Part shown: piece by piece, positions 22,037 through 34,900 of the stretch | Layout of the letters: each line of letters begins with the position of its first letter | Numbering within the stretch: position 1 is the stretch's first letter | Origin: Gymnorhina tibicen | Lineage: Eukaryota > Chordata > Aves > Passeriformes > Artamidae | NCBI GenBank assembly: GCA_013399875.1 | Contig: VXAZ01005577.1 | Span: 434,001-498,000, forward strand | Reading direction: 5' to 3' | Length of the DNA: 64,000 bases | The notes under the pieces: model-generated | Seen by the model: only the letters and a program-made list of their open reading frames with translations | Told to the model about the DNA's origin: nothing | Database searches by the model: none | Made by a program: the position numbers and the translations under genes

Positions 22037-22917
22037 TGTTGCAAAAGCTGCAGAGAAGACTACCGCACCCTGAAAGGGGCCCAGCCTGAGGCCTTACACT
22101 GCTCGCTGATGAAGATAAAATAGAATAACAACTCGGGGCTGGGGACATTCACAAAGCCTAAGCTTAACACCTCCAGGGTGGAGAGCCCAGCCCCAGGGCT
22201 CTGAGCTGCCAGGCTGGCACAGACCCTGCACCGAAGGGTGGGGGGAGAGGCTTTGGGAGTGCTGGAAAAGCCTCTGGTGAGAGGCAGTGACCGCCCGTCC
22301 TCCGCCGTGCGGAGCGGCCCAGCTGAGGGGCCCTCACCCGGGGAAGGCTTCTCCGCAGCAGCGGGGGTGGCACGGCCCAGCAAAGGGAACCCCCAAAGGG
22401 GTCCCCAGGCCCCGCACCAGAGCACCGGGGACGATGCGACAGACCCTCGTACAAAGGGACGATGTGTCAAGCCGGCCCCTGCAAGGGAGGCACGTGGGCG
22501 TTCCCACCTGCCCAAAGCGTGTATATTAATCCACGGAATTCTTTCCTCCTCGGTGTGTGGCCGCCTGTGGCGGCGTGGCGTGGCAGCGGGGACCCTCGCC
22601 ACCAGAAGAGCAGATGGAGGGGGGCACCGAGACGTCGCTGGGACCCTCGGATGGGCGATGTGCTCCCACCCAACCCCTGTCACCTCTCCCTGTCCCGCAC
22701 CCCCCTCGCACACTTCTTCCTCTATGTCTTTCCTTCTTTCTTTTCTCTTTCCTTCTCTTTGCCTCTTTTACTATTAAATAAAATACATCAGTTTTTTGGC
22801 ACCAACATCTAACCTCGTTTTTGGGAATATTTTGAACCTTCTCTAAGTTCTTTCCGGTTTATGCGCAGAGACTTAGCTTTCTTTGCTTTTCTGGGTTTAA
22901 ACCGGATTGTAACAACA
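22037..22917 (+). mobile_element. GC-rich solo LTR of an endogenous retrovirus
   Basis: About 880 bp stands out as GC-rich and CpG-containing between AT-rich flanks. It starts near TGTTGCAAAAGC (22037) and ends near TTGTAACAACA (22914-22917), giving TGTTG...CAACA ends. The GC-rich U3 (22080-22640) is followed by a pyrimidine-rich stretch with a CTATTAAATAAAATAC poly(A) signal near 22771-22786, then a T-rich U5-like segment with CCGGTTTATGCGC near 22855. A TATA-like GTATATTAATCC lies near 22520. Open frames of up to 217 codons on both strands result from the GC-rich composition and have no viral gene motifs. No internal retroviral region adjoins it. The boundaries are uncertain by a few bases and no target-site duplication was fixed. 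Confidence 0.65.
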
Positions 22918-25910
22918 GTTTGTAAAAAAAAGGACATATAAACACTCAGAAGGCAAATTATGTGGATTTACACCCATTAAAATAAAAGGAGAGTTTTTAC
23001 AGGTGGAAGAAAGATTTAAAAGAATGAGGCAATTGCCAGTCATTAAAACTTAAATAAAAACCATGTACTGCCTTCATGAGCAAATAGTGCTTCAATTTAT
23101 CTCCAGTTGTTTCACTGTTATATATTTGTGGAAGAAGTAATGTCAAAGAGAAACAATTCCAGATTGTGAGGGCAGGATAGTCTCTCTATTTTAGGATTAC
23201 TTATGAAAATGTGTCCACATTTTTCTAAATTTAGTTAATCAAGCTTCTTTAAAATTACATTAGGCAGAAAAATTTTGACATTGAAAATTTTTCTTACATA
23301 TAGAATACATGGGCTGTTCTGTATTATAGTTCTAAAATATGGCTTGATAATGATTATACTCTTTTTTTTCTTACAGCAGCATCGATTTATGTGTAGATTG
23401 CACACATATAGCGACAAATGATTACATCCCGAGATGGCATAATTTTAAAGGAGTTCTTCATGTATTGTAAAAAACTTCTGTGAAACTGACTGGGAAAGGT
23501 ATGGCAGGAATTCTGAAAAGGATTTGGGAGAAATCCCTTCACTTGTAGCCAGCCTTCGTATCTTTTTAAAATTATTATAATCTAAAATAGAGCAGTAAAT
23601 TTTTGAAAACTTAGATCATGAAACAATACATATGTTGAGGTTTCTTTGGTGTGGGGGTTTGTTTGGTTGGTTGGTTTGGTTTGGTTTGTTGTTTTGTTTT
23701 TTCCCTTGGGCCTAAACTCCAGATGAGTTAAGGTGTATCGGAGAAGTCACTGGTAAATATAAGGGATATATAAATAATATAAATAATAATATAAATAATG
23801 CTCTTTAATTTTACAGTTTTACAAATCAAAATTGACTGCTTAGGCAATCCTAACTCAAATGAAAACCCATTTCTTTAAATGTATATTTCAACTAAATTTT
23901 AATACAAAATCTTTGATAGACTAATGTGAGAAATAAACTTCTAACTTCTTATGTGTCTGGCCCTGAAATTGCTGAGAAAAGAGCACAAATTTCATTCACT
24001 TCTTACGAGAGTAGAATTTGTTCAATATTTCTTGTAGACACTCATTATCTTGTAAGATCAACAATATATAAATATATCATAATTAAACCCTTATATTGAC
24101 ACTAGATATTCATATCCAAATCTTATAAAATTTGAAATGTGATGAAAACTTTTGATGCTTTGATACAAAATAAAAGATAAGATTTAAGATGTGAGCTCAT
24201 TTTAAAAGAGCAGATTAGTTGTCCTTATTCATGGCAAGCTCTAAGAAGCGTTTCTCAAAGGAGGTGTCACTTTCCTTGGAGAGTTTTTACATCTGATCTC
24301 AGTCTGCTAAAGAGATTCTAAATTTAATAATAATGTTGAACTAAATGAAATATGGGTTCTCTTAAATAATTTAACCTTGCTGCAATTATACAAATTTAAT
24401 AAGTTTAGCATATAATACCACTGGATAACATAAGAGAATATAATTATAGATTAAATGTCTTTTTAGTTAAGAAAATTGGCAATGATTGTTTTCTACTCAT
24501 ATGGTGTAACTTTTCATTTAGGCTCTACTAAAATTCTATTCTTCTAAGAGACTATGCCTTAATAAAGATATATTTTATCTCTAAAGTTAATTAATTTTTG
24601 TTTCTATATTTATAATCTGAAACATAGACTTATTTTTAAATATATTTCTAAATTAGCTAGACTACTGAACTTTGAAAAATACAGTTTTCTCAGTTCCATT
24701 TTACTTATTCCTTTCTTTTCAGTATGATTTAATGAACAAAATGTTTTATATAACACAATTCCCTTTGATTTTCAATGTGGAAAGACAAAGCAGACCAAAA
24801 TAATTAGGATTCATTCCTGTACGTAAGAATATAAAAGGTGAGTACCCTGACATTCACATAACGGGCATTGGGTGGACACAAAGAACATAATAAACAACTC
24901 CTATTTTCTACAGCCATTACTATTTTCTTTCTCAGGTATACCATAATCACATTTTCTTCATATATATGGAATCTTATATGTCTACCTCACAATGATAACA
25001 ATCACAACAACTGCACTTCTGAGAAATTGAGAAGAAATTATCATAGTGAGGAGAAAATTCTGTTGTTAAGATAGGGAATGCAAGTAATCTAGGTATTCCT
25101 GAATGTTCTCTCCTGGCTGCTGCCTCCTGCTTGACTCTACAGAGTCTCCTAACTTTATGGCTCTTGGTCCCATATTAGCTGGATTCTCAAAAGAACTTAC
25201 TTCGATATCCTGGTTGTCTTATTTCATATATATATATCTTTTTTTATCATGGCCATCATTGATGTGAGTCCCTCATTAAAAAGGTTTTTAAGTAAGATTA
25301 CAAAGGAAGCAATATATAGCAGAATTAGGAATTGGAACCAAATGGATTAAAAACTCACCGAGGACTATAACCAGGTGCAAATTAATCTTTCTTTCAAAAT
25401 ATTTGTTTATATAGTATTATTTAATGTCTGATACAACTAATTTAAACTTCTCCTCACTGATGTTGCTGGAACAACAAGAGGGGGAAGTTTGGGCCTTCCT
25501 TAATTAATATTACAGCCTACAGCAAACCCAAGGTTTCTGAAGTTTATATGTCACCATTTTTTTAGCAGAAGTAAGGTTTACTATTAGTCATGTTGCTGGC
25601 TTAAAATCTAACGACAGCATGTTTTCTGGTGTAATTGTATAACCTCATTTTGTACAGACTCCTAATTCTGTACCAAAGTTAAAAAAGAGCAAAGATGTAT
25701 CTTTCAACAGACATGTAGTTATGGTAGTCTAGAAATTAAATGTACAGGAATTACATTAAAAAGATATAGATTGTCTCAGTCAAATCATATGTCTTGCAAT
25801 GAAATTAAACAGAAGAGACAAGCCAAAGGTAAGATTACTTCCATGTCTATTTTCTCATATGAAAACACTGTTTCAATTCTATTTATCATAAAGAAGAGAA
25901 AAATTGAGTT
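22918..25910. other. Unannotated AT-rich DNA with simple repeats
   Basis: No gene is seen. The stretch includes a GGTT/GGTTT simple repeat (23658-23702), AT-rich 'ataaataat' tracts at about 23766-23800 and TA runs at about 25225-25240. Some donor-like sites occur (AAAG/GTGAGT at about 24834-24842 and AAAG/GTAAGA at about 25824-25833, both +). The 48-nt piece before the latter follows 'ttgtctcag' but has no coding support. Confidence 0.45.
23658..23702 (+). repeat. (GGTT/GGTTT)n simple repeat
   Basis: Units of TTGG, TTTGG and TTTG alternate over about 45 bp and grade into a T-rich end. Confidence 0.85.
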
Positions 25911-25955
25911 GAGGAGGACGAAGAAGAAGAAGAAGAGGAAGAAGAAGAAGAAGAG
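25911..25955 (+). repeat. (GAA)n/(GAG)n microsatellite
   Basis: A purine-only strand of GAG, GAC, GAA and GGAA triplets, with long GAA runs at 25920-25935 and 25940-25955. Such homopurine tracts can form triplex structures. Confidence 0.9.
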
Positions 25956-28900
25956 CAATAGCAATTACAGACTGTCTAAACAGTGAGTTCTTTTTCTTAT
26001 CTGGTAATGAGCTTCTATATGGCAACATTTATTACCTTATGCAACACCATATGTTGCATGTAAAGGAAACTACTTTCTATCATCTCTCACACTGAAAGTG
26101 AAGAAAAGTTCTGTCGAATCAACAGATCTCAGAGCTGTGACAAACCTCCCTGTCTATGTGGGAATGTGTTGGCTGCCCAAATGAATAATTTGAGTGGAAT
26201 TTTAAGAGCATTTTATAAAGTTTTAAGATAATAAAGTTAGAATAACACACAGGGAAGGGAGTTGTTCCTTTTCCAAGCAGATCTATATTTGATGTCTTTG
26301 TCTGGAAGATGTATTACCCATCCATCATAGAGTATTGTCACACCGATGATATATTAGTGTAATATATTATCAGATCATCATTCCTGTGATGTATTGCTAC
26401 CTAGCACAGAACTAGATGGTGAGAGTTGGTTATAAAGACTTAGCACCATTTATGGTATTAAAAAGAAAATTAATCACTTTATTTTAAGACTTGCACACTA
26501 AAGGGAATCTGTGAAAAGGTGATGGTTATTTTAAAATTTGATTTGTGGGAGTGCACATCCTGAATTTGAGGGGTATGAATTCTAGAAGTAAAATCAAGCA
26601 AGTGTTTGTGGTCAAGCAGAAGAGTTACTTTCCTGAAGATATTGCTTTGTGGGTTGTCAGTGGTAGTAGTCATAAACTGTATCATTAAAACTCAATATTT
26701 TAGAAACCTGCAGAATATAACAGAGGAGTAACTATTTGCCATTCATTCCAGAGTCATCTAGTGTGGCAACAACATGAAAGTTTACTGTAGCATACAAAAA
26801 CCAAGAACAAAGTTGTGGTAATTTTTTAGCAGATGTGATTTTTCACAGTCTAGATGTAAATAAAGTTTAGTCCTTGCACAAGCTATTGGTCAGATCTTTC
26901 AAAATCAGGAAAAATTTCATTCCTCTAGGAGCACAGACTTTGTGGAAACCCATGTCTAGAAATCACTACATTTCTCTGCCACAAAATTTGTAAGATGTTC
27001 CTTTTGTTATTATTGTTATTATTCCTTCTAAAGTAAGAATAAGGAAAAAAGAATGAGTGAATTGATGAAATAGGCGAAAAAACCCAAAACACCAAACTGA
27101 GCTAAGGAAAGATGTACAATTTAACCTGAAAAAATTATATCTGGGCATAAACTGCATTGCTGTGACCAAATATACACACCAAAGCTGACAAGGCTGTTCT
27201 TAAGGCTATTCTTTAATTACTTATCAGTGAAAGGTTTGAGAGCTTTTTCCTTCCCATTTATTTAAAGAATTTTAGTAATAAATACCAAGAAAATCAATTA
27301 AATAAAGACAATAATGTCCTTCCCAACAAGGTTTCTAATCTATATTTTACTGTAGACTCATATGAAAGCTTTCCTGATGAAAGTACAGAGAGAGAAAGAA
27401 AAGAAGAGAAATAAATAAGGTGTCGGAACAACTGGAAAGTGTCTGAGCATTCCCATATTAAAGCATCATTGTGAATAGTGCTCTGTCTGTATAAAAATAG
27501 TTAACAGAAGGGGAGGGTACATTAGAATATCTGCTTTGCTTGAGTTGCTGGAAAGAGATATGGAAAAGAAAAGATGTTGGAAGAGTAAAAAAGGACAAAA
27601 TAGACTTGAAATAATGAATTTTTTCCCCTCCCTTTTTTTCATAACAAACTGCCAATCAAAAGCCACCATGGAGAGTAGAACTGCAAAACATCAGTGACTA
27701 GTTCCTTCAAAAAACCCCAGCTTATGTTCCTCATGTCATAAATCTATTACCTTGTTCTATGCTGACATTTTGTATCCCTCTCATAAATTTATAGAGCGCA
27801 TACCCAGAGGGTCTGTTAGGACCCATGTATAATATAAACTATATAATTTCACCAAGAGATTCTCTGATCTAGTCCTTGATTTCAGTTTATTCGGTTTTGT
27901 TTGTCGTTCTGCTGTCCTTTAGGTGGTATATTCTATCAGCATGAGATGTTTATCTATGCTATGCTTACAGCAGTGCAGCATGATCTTTCACTGCTGCTTG
28001 AAGGAACTCTTGCAGCGGCAAGCATGAAGTGCTGGCTTGAGTAAACTGAAAAATACACGGCATGAAATTACCATTTTATGGTAAATTACCATATTATTAC
28101 CAAGAGGGCCCAGATAAAAAAAAAAAAAAGGCTAAAGTGCAAAGAATACAGATGTACAGAATGTGGCTTTTGCTGGGAGTTTGTACTCTACATAGAAAAG
28201 CATATTTTTCTGCACACACTTCCCCATACATGCATATTGCAATGTATGCAAAACAGTAAAATCAATGCTAATATATGCAGTTGAAGAGAGAGCACATTTT
28301 GAAGCTGGCACTGCACTCTTTGTCAATGTCGGTTTTGTGACAACCTTTGATAGTGCATAGGGATTTCTTTAGTCACTTAGAGGTCAAGATAAACTGTTCC
28401 ACTCTTTCAAAACTTACCTTCTGATTGATGGCACTTCAGTGAAAACTGAGAAGTAGGAAGACTGTGTCTTATATTCCATTCTTAGGGGACAAGAGGTTCC
28501 ATAAGAACTTAGTTAAACTAAGTGCAATAGTATTGAGAAAAACCTAGATATTATTGAGAATATGAAACAATGTCTGGTATCTCAATACCTGTCTTAATTT
28601 CTCATTGGTTGGCTAATAATCCTGTCAGTCATATACTGGAAAAAAACCTGAAATATTTTCATAATAAACTGGGAATATGAGAAGATTCGTTCTTACTTGA
28701 TAGCATTCTCCATCAGCTCTTTTAGGAAATAAATTGTATGCATAAATACAATAAAAAATAATTTCTCTCTTCAAAAAGACTGCATTTTTCTTCATTTCTT
28801 GATAGCTGACCCCAGTATAAATAGCCAAGAGTCTCTGCTCACTGAAATGAACTAGAAACATAACAGGAATATATGTATAATAAAATAGTTTGGATCACAT

Positions 28901-31888
28901 TTGCCATGAGTTCTTAAAATGAGCCAAAAACAACTAGGTCATGTTCTGGAAAACACCCTTTATGAGGGAAGGTCTGTAAGTACATCAAAAAAGTTTTTAA
29001 GAAGCATGTTTATATAGCAACTAACATGTGTAATTAAGATTTTGGGCAAAATAAATGCATTGGGTTTAAAGTATTCTGAATGTAGTTATGCATAACAGCC
29101 CAAACCCTAAACTATACTGAAGACCTACCTACACAACCATCCATATGTGTCAACCTGAGATGCAGTTGTAGCTTTGAATTGTTAGGAGTGCATGACTACT
29201 AAGTAATGACTGTTTTTTCCAAGATTTCATGAGTGCCCCAAAATTTTAGGTCTTTAAAGAAGCAGATAGAAAACTGTTAGTTGTTCAAAGCAGAAATGAG
29301 CAACTGATATTAAATTGAAAAGATGCTAGGAACTACTTGGTGTTTTATAAAGCATTTATTTGTATTCCTACATACCTAAAATATTTGAAAAAACCTTCAC
29401 CCTAAATTAGTCTAGGATTTATAGGGTAACCTTGGAAATGCATTTCTTTTTACCCATTACTGCTATGACCTCTTTCCATTTGGCAGGACTGTTCTCCATC
29501 TATTTGAACATGAGGAAAACTAGAGCATTATAAAATAATTAATTACTTTATTGAATGATAATTTAAAGGCATTAATGTAAATTAAGAAAAGACTCAAATG
29601 TTACTGAGGGGAAAGAAATAAAAGTCATGCTGGTAGGCTAAAGTTGTGAGGAAATAGGAATTTTGGTTGTAGTCATTTGAAAGAGCACTATTAAAGCCCC
29701 TACTTTCAGAATGAAATGAATAATCACAAATGCCTGAGAGTAAAATATGCATCAATACTGAACTCTTTGGATCATAGTTCTACTTTTTAAAAACAAAAAT
29801 GTCCTGGATGTTCTTTTTCTGATTAATTTTTTTTCTTTTTTTTTACATCATGACTTTTTTTTCCGAGGACAAGTCATACAAGGAGACAGCATGAATAAAA
29901 GATATGACATGTTTTTTCCATTCCTGACTGAATTTAAATGAATTTCCAGACCTGGAAATTGAATGGCTTTTGTGTAACTCATATATTGTAGTTACAAGGG
30001 AAACTGTAATGAGCAATAAATATGGAATTTCTTTCTGCCACCATTTAGTTACTCTTTGGAAAAGTCTATCTTAATAACAATAAGAAGCTACTGCCAAAGA
30101 ATAAGAAATTGAAGTATTGTTCCAAATAAAGGTTTGTATTTGATGTTTCTAAGTTTGATATTTCTTTCCTCTGCTACTGCATCTGAGCAAGGACTAAGAC
30201 ATTCTGAACACAACACTGGAAAGTCAGAAGCTCACTTTATTTCTTCATAGAGAGCTGTCATAAATTATGTTATCTTAAGAAAATAAGTTCTGGAAAAATA
30301 ATCCACTGCTGAAGCACTCAGTTGACTGAAAATTTTAAAATAACATTTAAAATGGCTATTAACTACGGTGTCACTGTGATAGTTCAAAGTTCTCCATCCA
30401 GAGTCATCGAAGTGAAGGATGTAGAGGAACATTTCTTTTTTATGATTAGACACTGATAAGGAGTTAAAAATCATATCTGTGTAATACTACTGGACTCAAA
30501 CCATGAGAACTTCACTCTTAAGTTAGAAGTTTAAATATGATACACAGGAATCTACATAATTACCTACTTGGTTTACTTTCATTCTCAATTCTTTTCTTCC
30601 ACAACCCACTATCCTCATCCACTCTTCCTCTGAAAGACAATAAGTTGTTCATCCGGGTTTTTTGCTAGCTGCACATGAATTGCCAAAATTGATGTCACAT
30701 ATTGTAAGACACCAAAATGGCAAATTCCAAGCCTTTGAGGACAAACATAAAACAGTGATGTGACTGCTAGATAGACGTTAAGTCTTCAGAAGCAGTATTA
30801 ATTCTTGGTGAGTATAATATTCTGTTTGGTACAAATTATGTACAAGTAGATGTTTTGCTGCCTTAAGCAGAACTCAAAAAAAGCCCAAAGATCTGAGGTG
30901 TTTGAATGATTTTTATTATGCATTTTTTTCATTTAATATAAACTATATTACAGCACCAGGTGCCAAACAATAACATAAGAAAGTCCAGGAAAGTTGTTTG
31001 GGACAACGGGGAATACAGAGCTGAGAGAAGTTATACTCATATATGAGAGGTGCCAAAGGAGATCTTTTGCTAAAGGAAGGAGTTAACTGTGTTATTGCCT
31101 TTCTTTAGATATTTTAGGCAGCATACTAATTCTGGATTTTTGATTGCTTTGCTAGCATGAATATATATATATTTAGTAACACCACTTGTCTTTTTCATGT
31201 TCCATTCTCTAAAGAATCTCACTCATGAAAATAGAGATTGTACATAAAAAGTAACAAAACTGCAAGTACTTTTTGGCCATACTATGCAATTATTCTAAGA
31301 AAAGTAAGACTGGCTTTTTTCTTTTCTTTTCTTGCTCTTTTAAAATAGCCTTGAACTTTGCTGTAAGATAAATGGCAGTACTGCTGCAAAATAAAGCATG
31401 CAAACTTCCAGGCAGACCTCTTTGATGCCAGAATAAATTTTACTCATTGCCTTTGCTAGGATCAGGAATGCTACTCATGAGAGCCGCAGAGAGATGTTCT
31501 GTGGAGCATTTTAAGAACGAGTGTATTTATACATAAGGTCTTTACCCATCATGATTAAATTTGCCCCATAGTTTGGCTGCATCTCTTGCTGGCATTCAGG
31601 TGACATGAGATTAACTTTTTGTAACTTTTCTATAAAGCATGTGTTAGACCTTCCATATTACAGACTTTCACAAGTTTCCATATGTTTTCAAAATCAGATG
31701 TATCCCTTTGATCTGTGTATTTTAAACAAGTCCATTTCAGCGGAGAAAAGGAGATTCACTTGATGGAAGGTGTAAGATATTTTAATCATTATTAAAACAT
31801 TTATTGTTATAACTGAAGATCCAGATACCTTAATGGTGAAAACTGTGATCAGTGAAAGTGGTAGTTAGTAGAAGGTAGAAGAAAAGCA
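25956..31888. other. Unannotated AT-rich DNA
   Basis: No gene or recognised transposon is visible. It includes an A13 run at about 28117-28129, a short inverted repeat (TTACCAT, 3-nt loop, ATGGTAA) near 28068, and the possible micro-exon at 28418-28445 (-). Open frames do not exceed about 78 codons. Confidence 0.45.
28418..28445 (-). other. Possible 28-nt splice-flanked segment
   Basis: On the minus strand CTTCCTACTTCTCAG is followed by 28 nt and then an AAG/GTAAGTTTTG donor, so both splice signals are close to consensus. The segment is very short and has no coding evidence. It could be a micro-exon or a non-coding RNA exon, but a chance pairing is quite possible in a 64-kb window. Confidence 0.2.
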
Positions 31889-31932
31889 AGAAATCAGAGA
31901 TCAGATTCAAAGAAATCAAAGATCAGATTCTA
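31889..31932 (+). repeat. 22-bp tandem duplication
   Basis: Two adjacent 22-bp copies of the form 'agaaatcaNagatcagattc' plus two bases differ at two positions. Confidence 0.9.
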
Positions 31933-34900
31933 GAGACATCTAGAGAAGATTGCTTCAGTAAAAGGAAGGACAAGAGAAAAAATAAAGGTTGATGACTGGA
32001 ATATAGAAATATATACACTGCTTAAAACTTCCATTTGCATGAGTGAATAAATCTATCTCTTAAAAGACAGATTGCTGAGAGTCCCTTCACATTTCTGAAA
32101 AAGAAACTGAAATGTATTCATATAAGTTTTTATAATTTAATCAAAGAAAAAGGGATGGAATTACAGACTTTCTTTTATTTCATTTTATTTGATAGCCAAA
32201 ATTTTCATTTCTCATGTAAAAAATTCTATGCAGTCCTACCATTTGTCCAGGTTGAAGAGAAGTAGAGTGTCAGGCCAGCTGGTATAGTACAAAACTCTAC
32301 CAGCAGTGTGGAATCACGAATTTTTGCATTAGCTGCAAATGCAGCTTCTCTAACTGGATCGATCCACAATCAGCTGTCTCCTGTTTGGCATACCTTCAGC
32401 ATCACTATTTGTTAATCTGAGTTCAAACTTTATCTCCCAAGATTTCAAGCTTGTAAGTAAACTATTTAAGATAGTCGATGGAAATTCTAGCACATAACAC
32501 ATCAGTGCACATACCCACAGAAAATCTGAAGGAACCAAAAATCACTTATTTCCTCAAATGTGACAGAGCTGCCCATATCTGTTATCATCAGTGACAGTTC
32601 TGGCAAGCTCAGCATTAATCACCCTTTATATTTCATTATGGAGTATCACTCTAGGGAAGTTCTAATTGGACAGTTTTATGAAACATTGTCTGGGTCTTTT
32701 CTGCCAAAATAGGAACAAAAAGTAGCTAAAATCTAGAAAATACTGCTCTGGGCACGTTTCTTCAGTGACAGAGCCGTGTCCTAATACAATTTTTCACTGC
32801 ATAATTGTGATTGTTAATTTTCAGTAGTTTAATGGTGTAATTATTTTGATGCATAAAATGGACAGCAAATACAGCAATATGAACCTGCAATTACTTTTCC
32901 ATTCTGCAAAGAAGAAATGTCTGAAATGCATTCATTCTTTTTATTCACTGAAACATAGGAATCAGAGATGGAAAGAGTCTGTCCCAGTGTGTTTCAGTGA
33001 TATGGAGAAAGTGGCTACAAACAAACATAGATTCTGTGATTCTGTAATTCCTTTCCAGATTTATTTTCCACCCAGTTTTGAAGGTGAAACTATCTTCTAT
33101 ACAGAAACCCAAAGAAGATTTAAATCTTATTTAAGATTTGCGTAATCTCATATTGAAGGCTTAATTAGAGCTTGTGCTGACCTTCTTCATGGAGAATGGG
33201 TTTATCTCTCATGAGCAGTATTAACACCATGAATCCTTACTTTGAATCTGAATTACTCATACATCAACTAAAAATCTGATGCTGAACTTCTTAGCTGACT
33301 TACAGTGACTGCTCATTTTGAATTTTATACTTCCATTGAATTTGAATTGAAACTCCTTTTTGTTGCAGAAGCTATTAAATCCAAAAAGTCCACGGGGCAC
33401 CTGTCACCAATCTACATCAGCCGACATCTTCCAAGTTCTTACTGAACTTTGAAGTAAAAGCTTGAAGAGAGAAAGTGACAGTTTGAAATAACATTTACTT
33501 CTGAGATTGGTTCAATCTTCAAATGGACTTTAATTTTAAATATATCATTTCTTCCTCTATGCAACTAAGATGGGTAGTAAAATAATTTTAAATATTTTGC
33601 AGAAAAATGTGACTAACAAGTTTTTATGTAAGTTTTTTGATTTATGTATAGAAAGAAAATACTATCTCAGAGTTTTCATGGTAGCTGCAATATGGCCCTA
33701 AGGACTTTTCAAGCAATAGTATAAGAAGAAGTCTTGAAATTTCCTGTGCAAATTACCTAATTGTTTTCTTCTTGAGCTAAAGTATACAAGATTAGGACAT
33801 AAGTTCGCCTACTGGGCTTCTGTAAGGACGGGCTTAATACTACTTAATGGTAGTCAGCTAAAGAGTAGGTCTCTACTCTAAAGTACCAGTTGGGGTCATT
33901 CTACAATCAGAGAACAAACTATGTATATGTCTTGAGAATAAATCATCTTCTTTAATGGGACAGCCCAAAAGAGATAGTGTGAACGACCTTCTAGGATGCC
34001 TGTATTTGTTTCTCTGACTGTAGAGGTATTTTAGATAATAACACGGATTAGAAGCCAAATTGTCAAGAAAGCAAAAGATGAGATCCATTCAGGCATAACA
34101 ATCTGCTGGTTAATTCTAGATCTATTTTAGAGAACTTTTTTTAAAATATTTAAAAATGGTAGCCAAAGTAACAAGTAAAATGTGTCTGTTGGACAAAAGT
34201 ATCTTTTTCATGTGTTCCTTGACCCTTGACCTACTAAAGAATGTGTTTTCCATCCAATAAAAAACCAGAGAATGAGAGCTAATTAATATACTGTGCTATT
34301 ACAGTACAGTAAATCAAAGAGAACACAGCTAAAAAAGATCTTGAAAAACACAAGTCTTTAGTGAATTTCAATTTCAGTTTTTCATATCTGTAGGATTCAT
34401 TAATATTTTAATTTACTCTTTTTCATCTCTTTTTTTTTCCCAAGCAACATGAAAATAGATCATACTAGTTCTAATGGAGACATTATGGTCTGTTGTGTAG
34501 ATACTCAATTACAGAGTTTTAAATATAAAAATTATGCAAATTACTGTTTAGGGAGTATTTACAAAATACATTATTGACCTAGTAAGCCATAACAGCTCCA
34601 GTCTGCCAGAGAAATACCTATTTAGACCCTGCTTAAAATGCAAATTATTGGCCCAATAGGGCATAACGGCTTCTTCAGAAAAGCTGCATTCTATCATTGA
34701 AATCCATGGTTGGGGACTTGCTGGCTAACGACTTTTGTGTGAAAGCTACCTTGGAAACTGTCCTTAAGTACACAAATTTCCCACATGATAGAACATAATG
34801 GCTATTTTTCAGCAGCTGCTGACTACAGAATAGTATTGGGTTCTATTAGATAGCTAGTTAGTTGTCAGATCTCGAACAAAAATGTGCAGACGCTATACAA

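Noticed and set aside
22060..22713. 217-codon minus-strand frame and overlapping + strand frames in the GC-rich segment
   Set aside because: It lies wholly inside the LTR. Frames are open on both strands because AT-rich stop codons are rare there, and the peptides are Pro/Gly/Ala/Arg-rich with no domain.
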